NCBI GenBank assembly: GCA_035530875.1
Contig: DATKUB010000057.1
Coordinates: 1-64,000 of the forward strand
From: JANXYY01 sp035530875
GTDB lineage: Bacteria > Actinomycetota > Actinomycetes > Nanopelagicales > Nanopelagicaceae
Direction of reading: 5' to 3'
DNA: 64,000 bases
Notes under the pieces: model-generated
Databases searched by the model: none
Seen by the model: only the letters and a program-made list of their open reading frames with translations
Told to the model about the DNA's origin: nothing
Position numbers and translations under genes: made by a program
In this document: positions 44,805 to 51,743 of the stretch, piece after piece
Numbering within the stretch: the first letter of the stretch is position 1
Layout: every line of letters begins with the position of its first letter

Positions 44805-44896
44805 TCAGCATTTGAGCCGAGGAGATGTCAGGTAACTCTCCGGGTCAATGGGGACTGACAAAGTCAGGGCCTTCAAGTAGCAGGAAGCCCACAACT

Positions 44897-44920
44897 GCGC
44901 CCGAAGAGGTAAACCGGGCA
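44897..44920. repeat. Cassette-array repeat 1
   Basis: GCGCCCGAAGAGGTAAACCGGGCA, the leftmost and most diverged of six related direct repeats. It shares the core G-CGCCCGAAG-R-G with the others. It precedes a GNAT gene. Confidence 0.6.
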
Positions 44921-44954
44921 TTTAGAGGTTAAGTTTCTCGTCTCTAGCGCGCAC

Positions 44955-45521
44955 TTAAGCGAGGGGAATTCTCCATCGGTATCCGGCTGTTCCACCTTGT
45001 GATGCAGGTTTGAGAAATTCCTCAATCAGAATTCCTCCGTTATTAGTGATCACTTTTTGAGACGCTTCGTTGTCCAAGTCTGTGGTTAATTCGACGTAAG
45101 GCAAACCAAGTTTCCGTGCATCTGGGAGTAGGGCTCCCAGAGCATTGGTCGCATACCTCATGTTTTGCTTCCAAGGGACAACTGCATAGCCGATATGTCC
45201 TAAAGCATGCGCAGGCAATTCAGGAGTACCCGGCTGCCAACGCAGTCCGATCGCTCCGCAGAATTCCCCATCCCAAATCCAACGCGTGATGGATGGTAGC
45301 CGCGGAACAAGGGAACCATCTGGAAGTTCAACCAAGGGTCCTGAACCAGTTGGGTTATTGGCAAGATCGAAAATAAGTTGAGGGTCTTGTTCGGCTCTTT
45401 GAAGTTCTTCCACCGAAACATCCCGAAGATTATTCGAAGACCACCCTCTGCTTAGCGCGACTTTATAACTCTCCAGATAGTCACCGCTGGGCGCCACGAG
45501 TTCCATAAGGGATTCTGGCAT
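44955..45521 (-). CDS. GNAT-family N-acetyltransferase
   Basis: 188 residues. The GNAT fold is recognisable from RWIWDGEFCGAIGLRWQ and HIGYAVVPWKQNMRYATNALGALLPDARKLGLPYVELTTDLDN (split by the acetyl-CoA loop, here without the usual RGxGx[GA] string) and the terminal NGGILIEEF. It transfers an acetyl group to an unknown amine. The frame is open upstream to 45602, but that part is translated from repeat 2, so I start at MPESLMELVAP. It is the first unit of the cassette array, on the minus strand. Confidence 0.75.
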   Translation of the reverse strand: MPESLMELVAPSGDYLESYKVALSRGWSSNNLRDVSVEELQRAEQDPQLIFDLANNPTGSGPLVELPDGSLVPRLPSITRWIWDGEFCGAIGLRWQPGTPELPAHALGHIGYAVVPWKQNMRYATNALGALLPDARKLGLPYVELTTDLDNEASQKVITNNGGILIEEFLKPASQGGTAGYRWRIPLA

Positions 45522-45566
45522 ATCGGCCAAATAGCATGTGGGGAAATATGTCGCAAACAAGAGTCT

Positions 45567-45599
45567 GCACCCGAAGGGATAAAATTGGGCATTGGGAAT
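45567..45599. repeat. Cassette-array repeat 2
   Basis: GCACCCGAAGGGATAAAATTG followed by GGCATTGGGAAT. Shares core and downstream TGGGcAcTGGGAA with repeats 3-5. Confidence 0.7.
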
Positions 45600-45706
45600 C
45601 AACTCTCCTAATGCCGTAGCCTAAAAGCGATCTAGGGCGGCAATTCGGAAATGTTTGTACGTCGCGTTGCGCCGAGTGCTTCACTTAGGAGGTGAGGCCT
45701 CAGAAA

Positions 45707-46516
45707 ATGACGAATCCCGGCCACAAAGATCCCACGGATTACGTGCAACTGAATGCAGTCTTGATGGACCTCGTTGATGGCGCCAAAAGTGTCCTCGGTC
45801 CGAACTTCTTTGCCGCGTACCTTCAGGGCTCGTTCGCGCTTGGCGACGCCGACTTGCACAGCGACGTCGACTTCTTGATTGTCACTAACGACGAGGTCAA
45901 CCTCCTTGAACAGTCTCAGTTGCAAACCATGCACGAGAAGTTCCCAGACCTGGATGTCGATTGGGCCCAGCATCTTGAGGGCTCTTACGTCACCAAGGCA
46001 GCGTTAAAGCGTCCGGACCCGGCGCGAACTCCTTGGCTCTACGTAGATAACGGGAGCAGAATGCTAGAGCGGTCCGATCACGACAACACCGCCGTCACCA
46101 GATGGGTAGTTCGCGAGCATGGAGTGATTCTCGACGGCCCCGATCCAAAGGATGTCATCGATCCAATTACGGCAGCCGAACTTCGCGCTGAGGTTGCGGC
46201 TTTGATTCCTGAATGGGCAGCCGAACTTCGCGCTGATCCAGAAGGAATGAATAACGCATGGAGACAACCGCACACCGTGCTGTCCTACTGCCGAACTTTG
46301 CAGACACTGAACGCTGGACGTGTCACCTCCAAACTCGAGGCAGGAAGGTGGGCGCTTAGAACTTTGGATCTTGAATGGACCGATCTAATTCAGCGTGCTC
46401 TTGATGATCGTCCGGACCCCTGGAGGCGAGCGCGCCAGTCGTCAGACCCTTCGACCGTCGAAAGCACATGGGCGTTCATCGACTACGTCGTCGCCTTCGC
46501 CGACTCTCAAACCTAA
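45707..46516 (+). CDS. Nucleotidyltransferase, aminoglycoside-adenylyltransferase-like (DUF4111 type)
   Basis: 269 residues. The NTase motif is YLQGSFALGDADLHSDVDFLIV (GSxxxG…DxD), followed by a helical C-terminal domain of DUF4111 type ending TVESTWAFIDYVV. Such proteins adenylylate aminoglycosides such as streptomycin/spectinomycin (ANT(3'')-like) or related substrates; whether this one confers resistance cannot be told. AGGAGG lies 13 bases before ATG 45707; a GTG at 45692 overlaps it. An internal 20-base repeat near 46171 and 46218 duplicates AAELRA. Second unit of the array. Confidence 0.8.
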   Translation: MTNPGHKDPTDYVQLNAVLMDLVDGAKSVLGPNFFAAYLQGSFALGDADLHSDVDFLIVTNDEVNLLEQSQLQTMHEKFPDLDVDWAQHLEGSYVTKAALKRPDPARTPWLYVDNGSRMLERSDHDNTAVTRWVVREHGVILDGPDPKDVIDPITAAELRAEVAALIPEWAAELRADPEGMNNAWRQPHTVLSYCRTLQTLNAGRVTSKLEAGRWALRTLDLEWTDLIQRALDDRPDPWRRARQSSDPSTVESTWAFIDYVVAFADSQT

Positions 46517-46546
46517 ATCCGTGTTGATTCTCAAGAAATATTTTGC

Positions 46547-46579
46547 GCGCCCGAGGGGATAAAACTGGGCACTGGGAAT
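46547..46579. repeat. Cassette-array repeat 3
   Basis: GCGCCCGAGGGGATAAAACTGGG then CACTGGGAAT. Closest to the consensus GCGCCCGAAGRGATAAAACTG GGCACTGGGAA. The rest of the 418-base gap to the next gene has no credible frame. Confidence 0.72.
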
Positions 46580-46898
46580 TCATAGTTGCCTTGCCCTGAG
46601 GCCCGAAGTTCTGCCGTTGATGAGAACTGCTCGCTTTCCGATTCGCAATTGGGGACTCTATAGGGCCACGAACCCCCCGTTCCGACGATTGAGCGACAAA
46701 GGTTGTGTTGATCGCCAACCCTTTTACTCATGGGGCACGGTCCACAGATGCTCGCTTACCTGCTCAATTGTCCCAGCAGTACGTCTTCGTCACAGTCGGG
46801 TGGCAACATTTCCATCCTTTTGTACTTGAACTGGGGAGCAACCGAATTTGAACGCATCGAACTAAATCGATATTGAGGAATTACTCTGCAAATATAGG

Positions 46899-46928
46899 TA
46901 TTCCGCTGGCAGCGGAATATGCTAATAT
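46899..46928 (+). promoter_or_regulatory. Promoter with overlapping palindromic operator
   Basis: TATTCCGCT-GGC-AGCGGAATA (46899-46919) is a perfect 9-bp inverted repeat. TAATAT at 46923-46928 is a good -10 element whose expected start falls on or beside the ATG at 46935, so the mRNA is probably leaderless. The palindrome covers the -35/spacer, the position expected for an autorepressor site of the toxin-antitoxin pair. Confidence 0.6.
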
Positions 46929-46934
46929 TCAGAA

Positions 46935-48068
46935 ATGAACCCTCAGAAGGGCCTCGCGCCAAGTTCTCAGACTGAGCCTCAAACCGATGACTCAGTGGCG
47001 ACTCAGGCACAAGCCTGGCTCGAACAAGCTATTCCCCCAGGCTGGAAAATTGAAACGGAAAAGCTCAAAGAAACGTCCAGAAAACTAGGCCAAGCCGATG
47101 CTCTACTTAGGATTAGTAATGGCATAAGCGAACAAGCAAAATTCGTCGTTGAGATCAAAAAACAATTTGTATCGCGTGATATCGCGACAGTGCTCGAACA
47201 GCTCAAGGCGGTTCAAGCACAAATCGACAATGCGGCACCAATGATCATCGCTCGCTACATATCAGAATCGGTGCAGAGATCTTTGCGGAACCTTGGCGTC
47301 TCCTACGCTGATGCAACCGGTAATTTGCAAATCATCTATCCCAAAACGTCAACATATATTCGTGACGTTGGAGCGAAGTCAGACCCCTGGCGAGGCCCTG
47401 GTCGTCCCCGAAACTCGTTAAGAGGCGCTCCTGCATCTAGAGTTTTACAGAGTTTGATTGAAGTTAGGCCTCCCTTTTCAATTCCGCAAATCATCAAAAT
47501 TGCCAAATCGTCGAGTGGAGTCACATATAGAGTTATTGAGTACCTCGAAAGAGAAAACCTCCTAACTCTGGTCCAAAACACCAAGGGGCCAAAACCCAAG
47601 CAAGAAGTGAAATCCGTTTTGTGGCGGGAGACCATCGAGCGATGGAGTCAAGATTATGAATTTCAATCCTCAAATGATGTCCAATCTTTTGTTGAACCCA
47701 GGGGGATGGAAACTTTATTGAAGAAGTTAAAGTCAATAAGTAGCAATTCATATGCAATTACAGGGTCACTTTCCGCAAATATTTACTCACCATACGCCAA
47801 TCCAAAACTGGCAATGATCTACGCGAAGGATGTAAAAGATCTAGCATCTACTCTACAAATCACACCAGTAAGCACGGGTGCAAATGTTCTCTTAGCGGCA
47901 ACAGACCATGAATCAATCTTCGAGGACACCAAAGCAAAAAACGGCTTGATCTATGTTTCAATTGTTCAAACGGCGCTAGACCTCTTGACCTCTCCTGGTC
48001 GGGGCCCGTCCGAGGGCGAAGAACTTCTCAATTGGATGGAGTCGCATCAAGATGAGTGGAGACGATAA
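46935..48068 (+). CDS. AbiEi/COG4861-type antitoxin-like regulator
   Basis: 377 residues. The N-terminal third has a PD-(D/E)xK-like core (KFVVEIKKQFVSRDIATVLEQL). A winged-helix domain follows near 180-225 (FSIPQIIKIAKSSSGVTYRVIEYLEREN). The C-terminal region (YAITGSLSANIYSPY and later VQTALDLLTSP) has the layout of COG4861 / AbiEi antitoxins. These repress their own operon and neutralise a nucleotidyltransferase toxin. The leaderless start and palindromic promoter fit. It overlaps the next gene by 17 bases in another frame. Confidence 0.72.
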   Translation: MNPQKGLAPSSQTEPQTDDSVATQAQAWLEQAIPPGWKIETEKLKETSRKLGQADALLRISNGISEQAKFVVEIKKQFVSRDIATVLEQLKAVQAQIDNAAPMIIARYISESVQRSLRNLGVSYADATGNLQIIYPKTSTYIRDVGAKSDPWRGPGRPRNSLRGAPASRVLQSLIEVRPPFSIPQIIKIAKSSSGVTYRVIEYLERENLLTLVQNTKGPKPKQEVKSVLWRETIERWSQDYEFQSSNDVQSFVEPRGMETLLKKLKSISSNSYAITGSLSANIYSPYANPKLAMIYAKDVKDLASTLQITPVSTGANVLLAATDHESIFEDTKAKNGLIYVSIVQTALDLLTSPGRGPSEGEELLNWMESHQDEWRR

Positions 48069-48867
48069 CCTGGTTAATGAAGCAAAAGTTGCTCTGTTCG
48101 AAGCATTGGATGCACTGGGACCTCATCGAGATTCCGTGATATTGGTGGGCGCGCAAGCGATCTACCAGCACACAGGAAACATTGATCTCGCGGTCGCTGA
48201 ATTCACTAAAGACAGTGATCTTGTTTTCGACGTCAATAATTTGGAAGAATCCCCTGAAATTTCCGCACTTCTCAAGCAATCTGGTTTTTATCAAAGTGTT
48301 GGAGCAAATCCTGGGCAATGGTTGAGCAGGTCTGGAATCCCAATAGACCTCATGGCTCCAGATTCTTTGGTAAAGGGTGGGAAACGAAGTGCGAATCTTG
48401 CGCCACATCACGAAATGACTGCTCGTCGAACCGTGGGGTTGGAAGCGGCGATCGTCGACTACGCCATAATGAAAATTGCGAGCCCTGACGATCCAACTAG
48501 ATTTATTGCCATAAAGGTCGCCGGACCTGCTGCGCTTTTGGTAGCCAAGGCTCATAAAATCTACGAACGAAAAGATTCAGCCAAGCGCACTCAAGACAAA
48601 GATGCGCTGGATATTTATCGACTTCTAATTGCCTTTGAGACACAAGAGTTGCTCCCCGGTTTCACGTTAATTCTCAATAATTCGATTTCTTCTAAAACAA
48701 CTTCATTGGCACTCAAATATTTAGAAGAACTTTTTACTTTGGGGAGTCAACCCATTGGATCATTAATGGTACGCAGGGCCGTGTCTACTCTCGGCGAAGC
48801 CGATCAAATTGCACAGTCGGTAATCATATTGGTGAATGAACTCCTGCAAGCAATAAGCAGGATTTAG
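48052..48867 (+). CDS. Nucleotidyltransferase-like toxin (AbiEii type)
   Basis: 271 residues. VILVGAQAIYQHTGN followed by TKDSDLVFDV and GIPIDLMAP is the order of motifs in AbiEii/GrpB-type nucleotidyltransferases: Gly-x-Gln pocket, the acidic pair (here DSD rather than DxD spacing seen elsewhere) and the third Asp. The C-terminal half is helical with a conserved-looking AHKIYERKDSAKRTQDKDALD. Together with the preceding gene it looks like a type IV toxin-antitoxin/abortive-infection module. It starts inside the end of that gene, so the partner is always made. Assignment is by fold pattern and pairing, not by close similarity. Confidence 0.7.
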   Translation: MSGDDNLVNEAKVALFEALDALGPHRDSVILVGAQAIYQHTGNIDLAVAEFTKDSDLVFDVNNLEESPEISALLKQSGFYQSVGANPGQWLSRSGIPIDLMAPDSLVKGGKRSANLAPHHEMTARRTVGLEAAIVDYAIMKIASPDDPTRFIAIKVAGPAALLVAKAHKIYERKDSAKRTQDKDALDIYRLLIAFETQELLPGFTLILNNSISSKTTSLALKYLEELFTLGSQPIGSLMVRRAVSTLGEADQIAQSVIILVNELLQAISRI

Positions 48868-49046
48868 GAGCGCAACTTTTTTGGCATACAACCTCGATAG
48901 AACGATTGCAATCCAGGGGCCAATTCCATCGAGGACACGACAAATGGTGTCGAAGCACAATTGGAAGTGTTAATCATACCCAGTGGTGAAGAGGACTAGA
49001 AAGTCAAGAAAGCAAATACTGGCTTTGCGACGTGCACCTATATCGC

Positions 49047-49079
49047 GAGCCCGAAGGAATAGAACTGGGCACTGGGAGA
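49047..49079. repeat. Cassette-array repeat 4
   Basis: GAGCCCGAAGGAATAGAACTGGG then CACTGGGAGA, after a 180-base gene-free gap downstream of the NTase gene. Confidence 0.7.
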
Positions 49080-49095
49080 CAATCGTTACCTTCCC

Positions 49096-49815
49096 TTAGG
49101 AATGAGATGCAGGTGCGGTTATCTCTAGCGCCAACTGGCAACCCACTTGGTTGAATCCCAATCGCGCGGCTAATTGAAATGAGGGATTGTTTTCTATTTT
49201 CACCAACCACTGAGGGATAAGACCTTTTGAATAGGCGTCACTGGTGGCGGCGCTAGCGACCCGCTGACCGATACCTCGACTCCTCAGAAGAGGGTCGACT
49301 AATACTCCAAGATGAGCTACCGATCCGTTCCATGTTTCATAGCCGGCAAGAGCAACCAAATCGCCATTTGCGTCGAATTCTCCAAAACGAGTTTCAGTTT
49401 TACCTATTCCGCTCTCCTCGACTTCCGCCTCCGAACATTTCAACAGAAAACGATCGATTTGTTCCCCGGAGGTAATTCGAATCGACTGATTTGAATTGGG
49501 CGCACGAGTCTCGATCTCCGCATAGAGCAGTCGTCCTTTCCCGTAGGGTCGCGGAGAGAAATCTGAAAGTGCCAAGACAAGTGAGTCCAGATCAAGTAAC
49601 TCCTTTGAGCCAAGCGGTGACAACAAAGGAATCGCATATGGCGGCGCCAGAACGACCTGAGAACCCTCCAAATCCAAGATTACGACCCAAGTTGAATTCT
49701 CTTTCGCTACATAATTCAGACCCACGGATTCAAGATGGGCAACGGGGACCCCAAACCTGCTTGCCCACATCTCGCGAATGGTGGCCCTCGCTGCAGCCGA
49801 TAGGGCCTCCGTCAT
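49096..49815 (-). CDS. GNAT-family N-acetyltransferase
   Basis: 239 residues. The N-terminal 120 residues are of unknown type; the C-terminal domain is a clear GNAT: AHLGVLVDPLLRSRGIGQRV contains the acetyl-CoA binding RxxGIG loop, followed by NPSFQLAARLGFNQVGCQ, the classical last helix and strand. The N-terminal part may be a substrate domain, as in two-part GNATs. Target unknown. Sole gene between repeats 4 and 5, minus strand. Confidence 0.85.
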   Translation of the reverse strand: MTEALSAAARATIREMWASRFGVPVAHLESVGLNYVAKENSTWVVILDLEGSQVVLAPPYAIPLLSPLGSKELLDLDSLVLALSDFSPRPYGKGRLLYAEIETRAPNSNQSIRITSGEQIDRFLLKCSEAEVEESGIGKTETRFGEFDANGDLVALAGYETWNGSVAHLGVLVDPLLRSRGIGQRVASAATSDAYSKGLIPQWLVKIENNPSFQLAARLGFNQVGCQLALEITAPASHS

Positions 49816-49884
49816 GAGTGGAGTATCTCAGTAGTCTAAAACCATGAGAGAGTCTCGAGAATTGGGCTTTTCTAGGCCAATCGT

Positions 49885-49917
49885 GGGCACGAAGAGATAA
49901 AACTGGGTACTGGGAAA
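49885..49917. repeat. Cassette-array repeat 5
   Basis: GTGGGCACGAAGAGATAAAAC then TGGGTACTGGGAAA. One base shorter in the CCC run than other copies but otherwise aligned. Confidence 0.68.
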
Positions 49918-49987
49918 CACTTATTCATCCGGCCTGAATCAGGTGGGCGTGCTTCAATGAACAGAATAGGACCCTAGGTTCTTGCGG

Positions 49988-50584
49988 TCAGGAGGCTGGG
50001 TCGTTGGCCGATCCTGTGACCTGTTCATTAGAGACGACTTGGGTCACCAGATCGCGGTACGCCCGATCTACCTGCCCCGCGACAGTCACGATCGTTCGAG
50101 TGCGCGGTCTGCTGGCCACGACCTCGATCAGTCTCTCGTACATGCCAGGCAGCGCGTTGACGCCGCCGCTGCGCCCGAGCAGGGCCGCAGCGTCGCGATG
50201 CTCGGCTGTTTGCGGGGCTGCAGAGCGCCGGACGAAGCGGTCGACAGCCTCCTGCGGGTCGCTCAGCAGGGCAATTTCGACAAACTCTGCGCCAACATCG
50301 TGGCAGAGGTGCTCCAACGAAACTACGAAATCCGGTCGACCGAGGAATTGGGGAATCACGACGTCCCGACCGGCCGTCAGCTGTACCCGCGCCATCTCCA
50401 ATGCCATGCGCCTTGCGATGAGACCGGCCTCGGTTGGGTCATCGAGCCAGTGACCGAGCATCGCACGAACGGTGTCGATGTCCAGGGCTAGCGCCAACGG
50501 GTGGTCGTCGACGTACATCCGCGCCAGTGTCGATTTTCCGCTACCCGGCGCCCCGTTGATCAGTATCAGGCGAGTCATATCCAT
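49988..50584 (-). CDS. P-loop kinase-like protein (AAA_33 / zeta-toxin-like fold)
   Basis: 198 residues. Walker A is LINGAPGSGKSTLARMY near residue 10, followed by LALDIDTVRAML (the DxD/R strand of small-molecule kinases) and DVVIPQFLGRPDFVVSL. This is the fold of small phosphotransferases and of zeta-type toxins; no antitoxin is adjacent, so a resistance- or metabolite-type kinase is as likely. It is GC-richer than the neighbouring cassette genes, suggesting a different origin. Start ATG 50584 or the ATG two codons later. Last cassette, ending 71 bases after repeat 5. Confidence 0.8.
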   Translation of the reverse strand: MDMTRLILINGAPGSGKSTLARMYVDDHPLALALDIDTVRAMLGHWLDDPTEAGLIARRMALEMARVQLTAGRDVVIPQFLGRPDFVVSLEHLCHDVGAEFVEIALLSDPQEAVDRFVRRSAAPQTAEHRDAAALLGRSGGVNALPGMYERLIEVVASRPRTRTIVTVAGQVDRAYRDLVTQVVSNEQVTGSANDPAS

Positions 50585-50605
50585 ACTCTACGAGCCTGCG
50601 CACAG

Positions 50606-50633
50606 TGGTGCGCCCGAAGAGATACGAACTCTG
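50606..50633 (-). repeat. Cassette-array repeat 6, tRNA-Arg 3'-end-like
   Basis: Read on the minus strand this is CAGAGTTCGTATCTCTTCGG then GCGCACCA: a T-arm (AGAG/CTCT around TTCGTAT), a 3' acceptor strand CGGGCGC, discriminator A and CCA. From memory it resembles the 3' end of actinobacterial tRNA-Arg genes (…CGGGCGCACCA). No 5' acceptor GCGCCCG, D-arm or anticodon arm is found upstream within 100 bases, so it is a fragment and not a tRNA. The other five repeats match its CTCTTCGGGCGC part. Confidence 0.65.
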
Positions 50634-50727
50634 TGTGCCAGTTGGGTATTTTCGACGTTGGAATTGTTTGGGGCCGTACATGGTTCTACCCTCTGTGTAG
50701 TTGACCTTTCAACGAAAAGAGAGCGCG

Positions 50728-51702
50728 ATGCCGGCGATAACTGTTCCCGATCTAACGGTTCTACCAAGGCTTACCCAGGTTTCGGGTCAAGCACGGCCGG
50801 TTAAAAGCGTTACAACGGCTCCTAGCGGCTTTGAGGGCGAGGGTTTCCCAGTACGTCGAGCCTTCGCTGGCGTTGAACTAGCCGACCTCGATCCGTTTAT
50901 TCACCTAGATCAGATGGGTGAAGTCGAATATGCACCTGGCGAACCAAAGGGAACGCCTTGGCACCCGCACCGGGGATTTGAGACCGTCACTTACATAATC
51001 GACGGGATCTTCGACCACAAGGACAGCAATGGCGGCGGCGGGACGATCACCAACGGCGATACCCAATGGATGACTGCGGGTGCCGGAATCTTGCACATTG
51101 AAGCTCCGCCTGAGCACTTGGTTATGTCCGGCGGACTTTTCCACGGATTTCAACTCTGGGTGAATCTGCCAGCCAGCCAGAAATGGGCACCACCGGCCTA
51201 TCAAGACCTTCGGGCAAATGAAGTGGCTCTGCTGTCGTCACCCGACGGTGGAACGCTGCTTCGGGTGATCGCTGGTGAAGTTGATGGTCATCAAGGCCCG
51301 GGCACCACCAGAACGCCGATCACCTTGGTTCACGCAACGCTGGCGCCGGGGGCGCGGTTGAACCTTCCTTGGAATCCGCGCTACAACGCACTGGCCTACA
51401 CGCTGGCTGGGCGAGGCACAGTTGGCGTCGAAGGACGACCGGTTCGGATGGGGCAGCTTGCGGTCTTTGGCGCCGGCGATACGTTGGTGATTCAGGCCGA
51501 CCAGAGCCAAGAATCAAGGTCTCCTGAGATGGATGTGCTGATCTTAGGTGGAGCGCCAATAGGTGAGCCAGTGGCCTGGATGGGACCTTTCGTAATGAAC
51601 ACCAAAGCCGAAGTGCTAAAAGCCTTTGAGGATTATCAAGCTGGCCGACTCGGTTCCATCCCAGCAGTGCATGGTGCACCCACCGAGATCATCGAGTCGT
51701 AA
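50728..51702 (+). CDS. Pirin-family protein
   Basis: 324 residues with two cupin domains. The metal site of pirins is visible: HPHRGFETVTYI and TAGAGILHIEAPP supply three His and a Glu. Bacterial pirins include quercetin dioxygenases and redox regulators; some bind pyruvate dehydrogenase. No substrate can be inferred. AAAGAGAG lies shortly before the ATG at 50728; an in-frame GTG/ATG nine codons upstream is less likely. It ends at a hairpin shared with convergent qcrB. Confidence 0.93.
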   Translation: MPAITVPDLTVLPRLTQVSGQARPVKSVTTAPSGFEGEGFPVRRAFAGVELADLDPFIHLDQMGEVEYAPGEPKGTPWHPHRGFETVTYIIDGIFDHKDSNGGGGTITNGDTQWMTAGAGILHIEAPPEHLVMSGGLFHGFQLWVNLPASQKWAPPAYQDLRANEVALLSSPDGGTLLRVIAGEVDGHQGPGTTRTPITLVHATLAPGARLNLPWNPRYNALAYTLAGRGTVGVEGRPVRMGQLAVFGAGDTLVIQADQSQESRSPEMDVLILGGAPIGEPVAWMGPFVMNTKAEVLKAFEDYQAGRLGSIPAVHGAPTEIIES

Positions 51703-51707
51703 ACCTA

Positions 51708-51737
51708 TCCAGCGCGAAGCGTTTGCTTCGCGCTGGA
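51708..51737. terminator. Bidirectional terminator between pirin and qcrB
   Basis: TCCAGCGCGAAGC (51708-51720) and GCTTCGCGCTGGA (51725-51737) form a perfect 13-bp stem with a four-base loop, placed between two convergent genes and ending six bases from the qcrB stop. There is no long T-run on either side. Confidence 0.75.
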
Positions 51738-51743
51738 AACTTC

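Noticed and set aside
45522..45602. Longer N-terminus of the GNAT at 44955
   Set aside because: The extension is translated from array repeat 2, the same peptide pattern that appears wherever the repeat is read in that frame.
44897..50633. Classical integron with attC sites
   Set aside because: The repeats lack RYYYAAC and GTTRRRY core sites and do not fold into a conserved attC-like hairpin; no integron integrase is present.
50606..50690. Complete tRNA gene on the minus strand
   Set aside because: Only T-arm and 3' acceptor are present; no matching 5' acceptor, D-arm or anticodon arm upstream.
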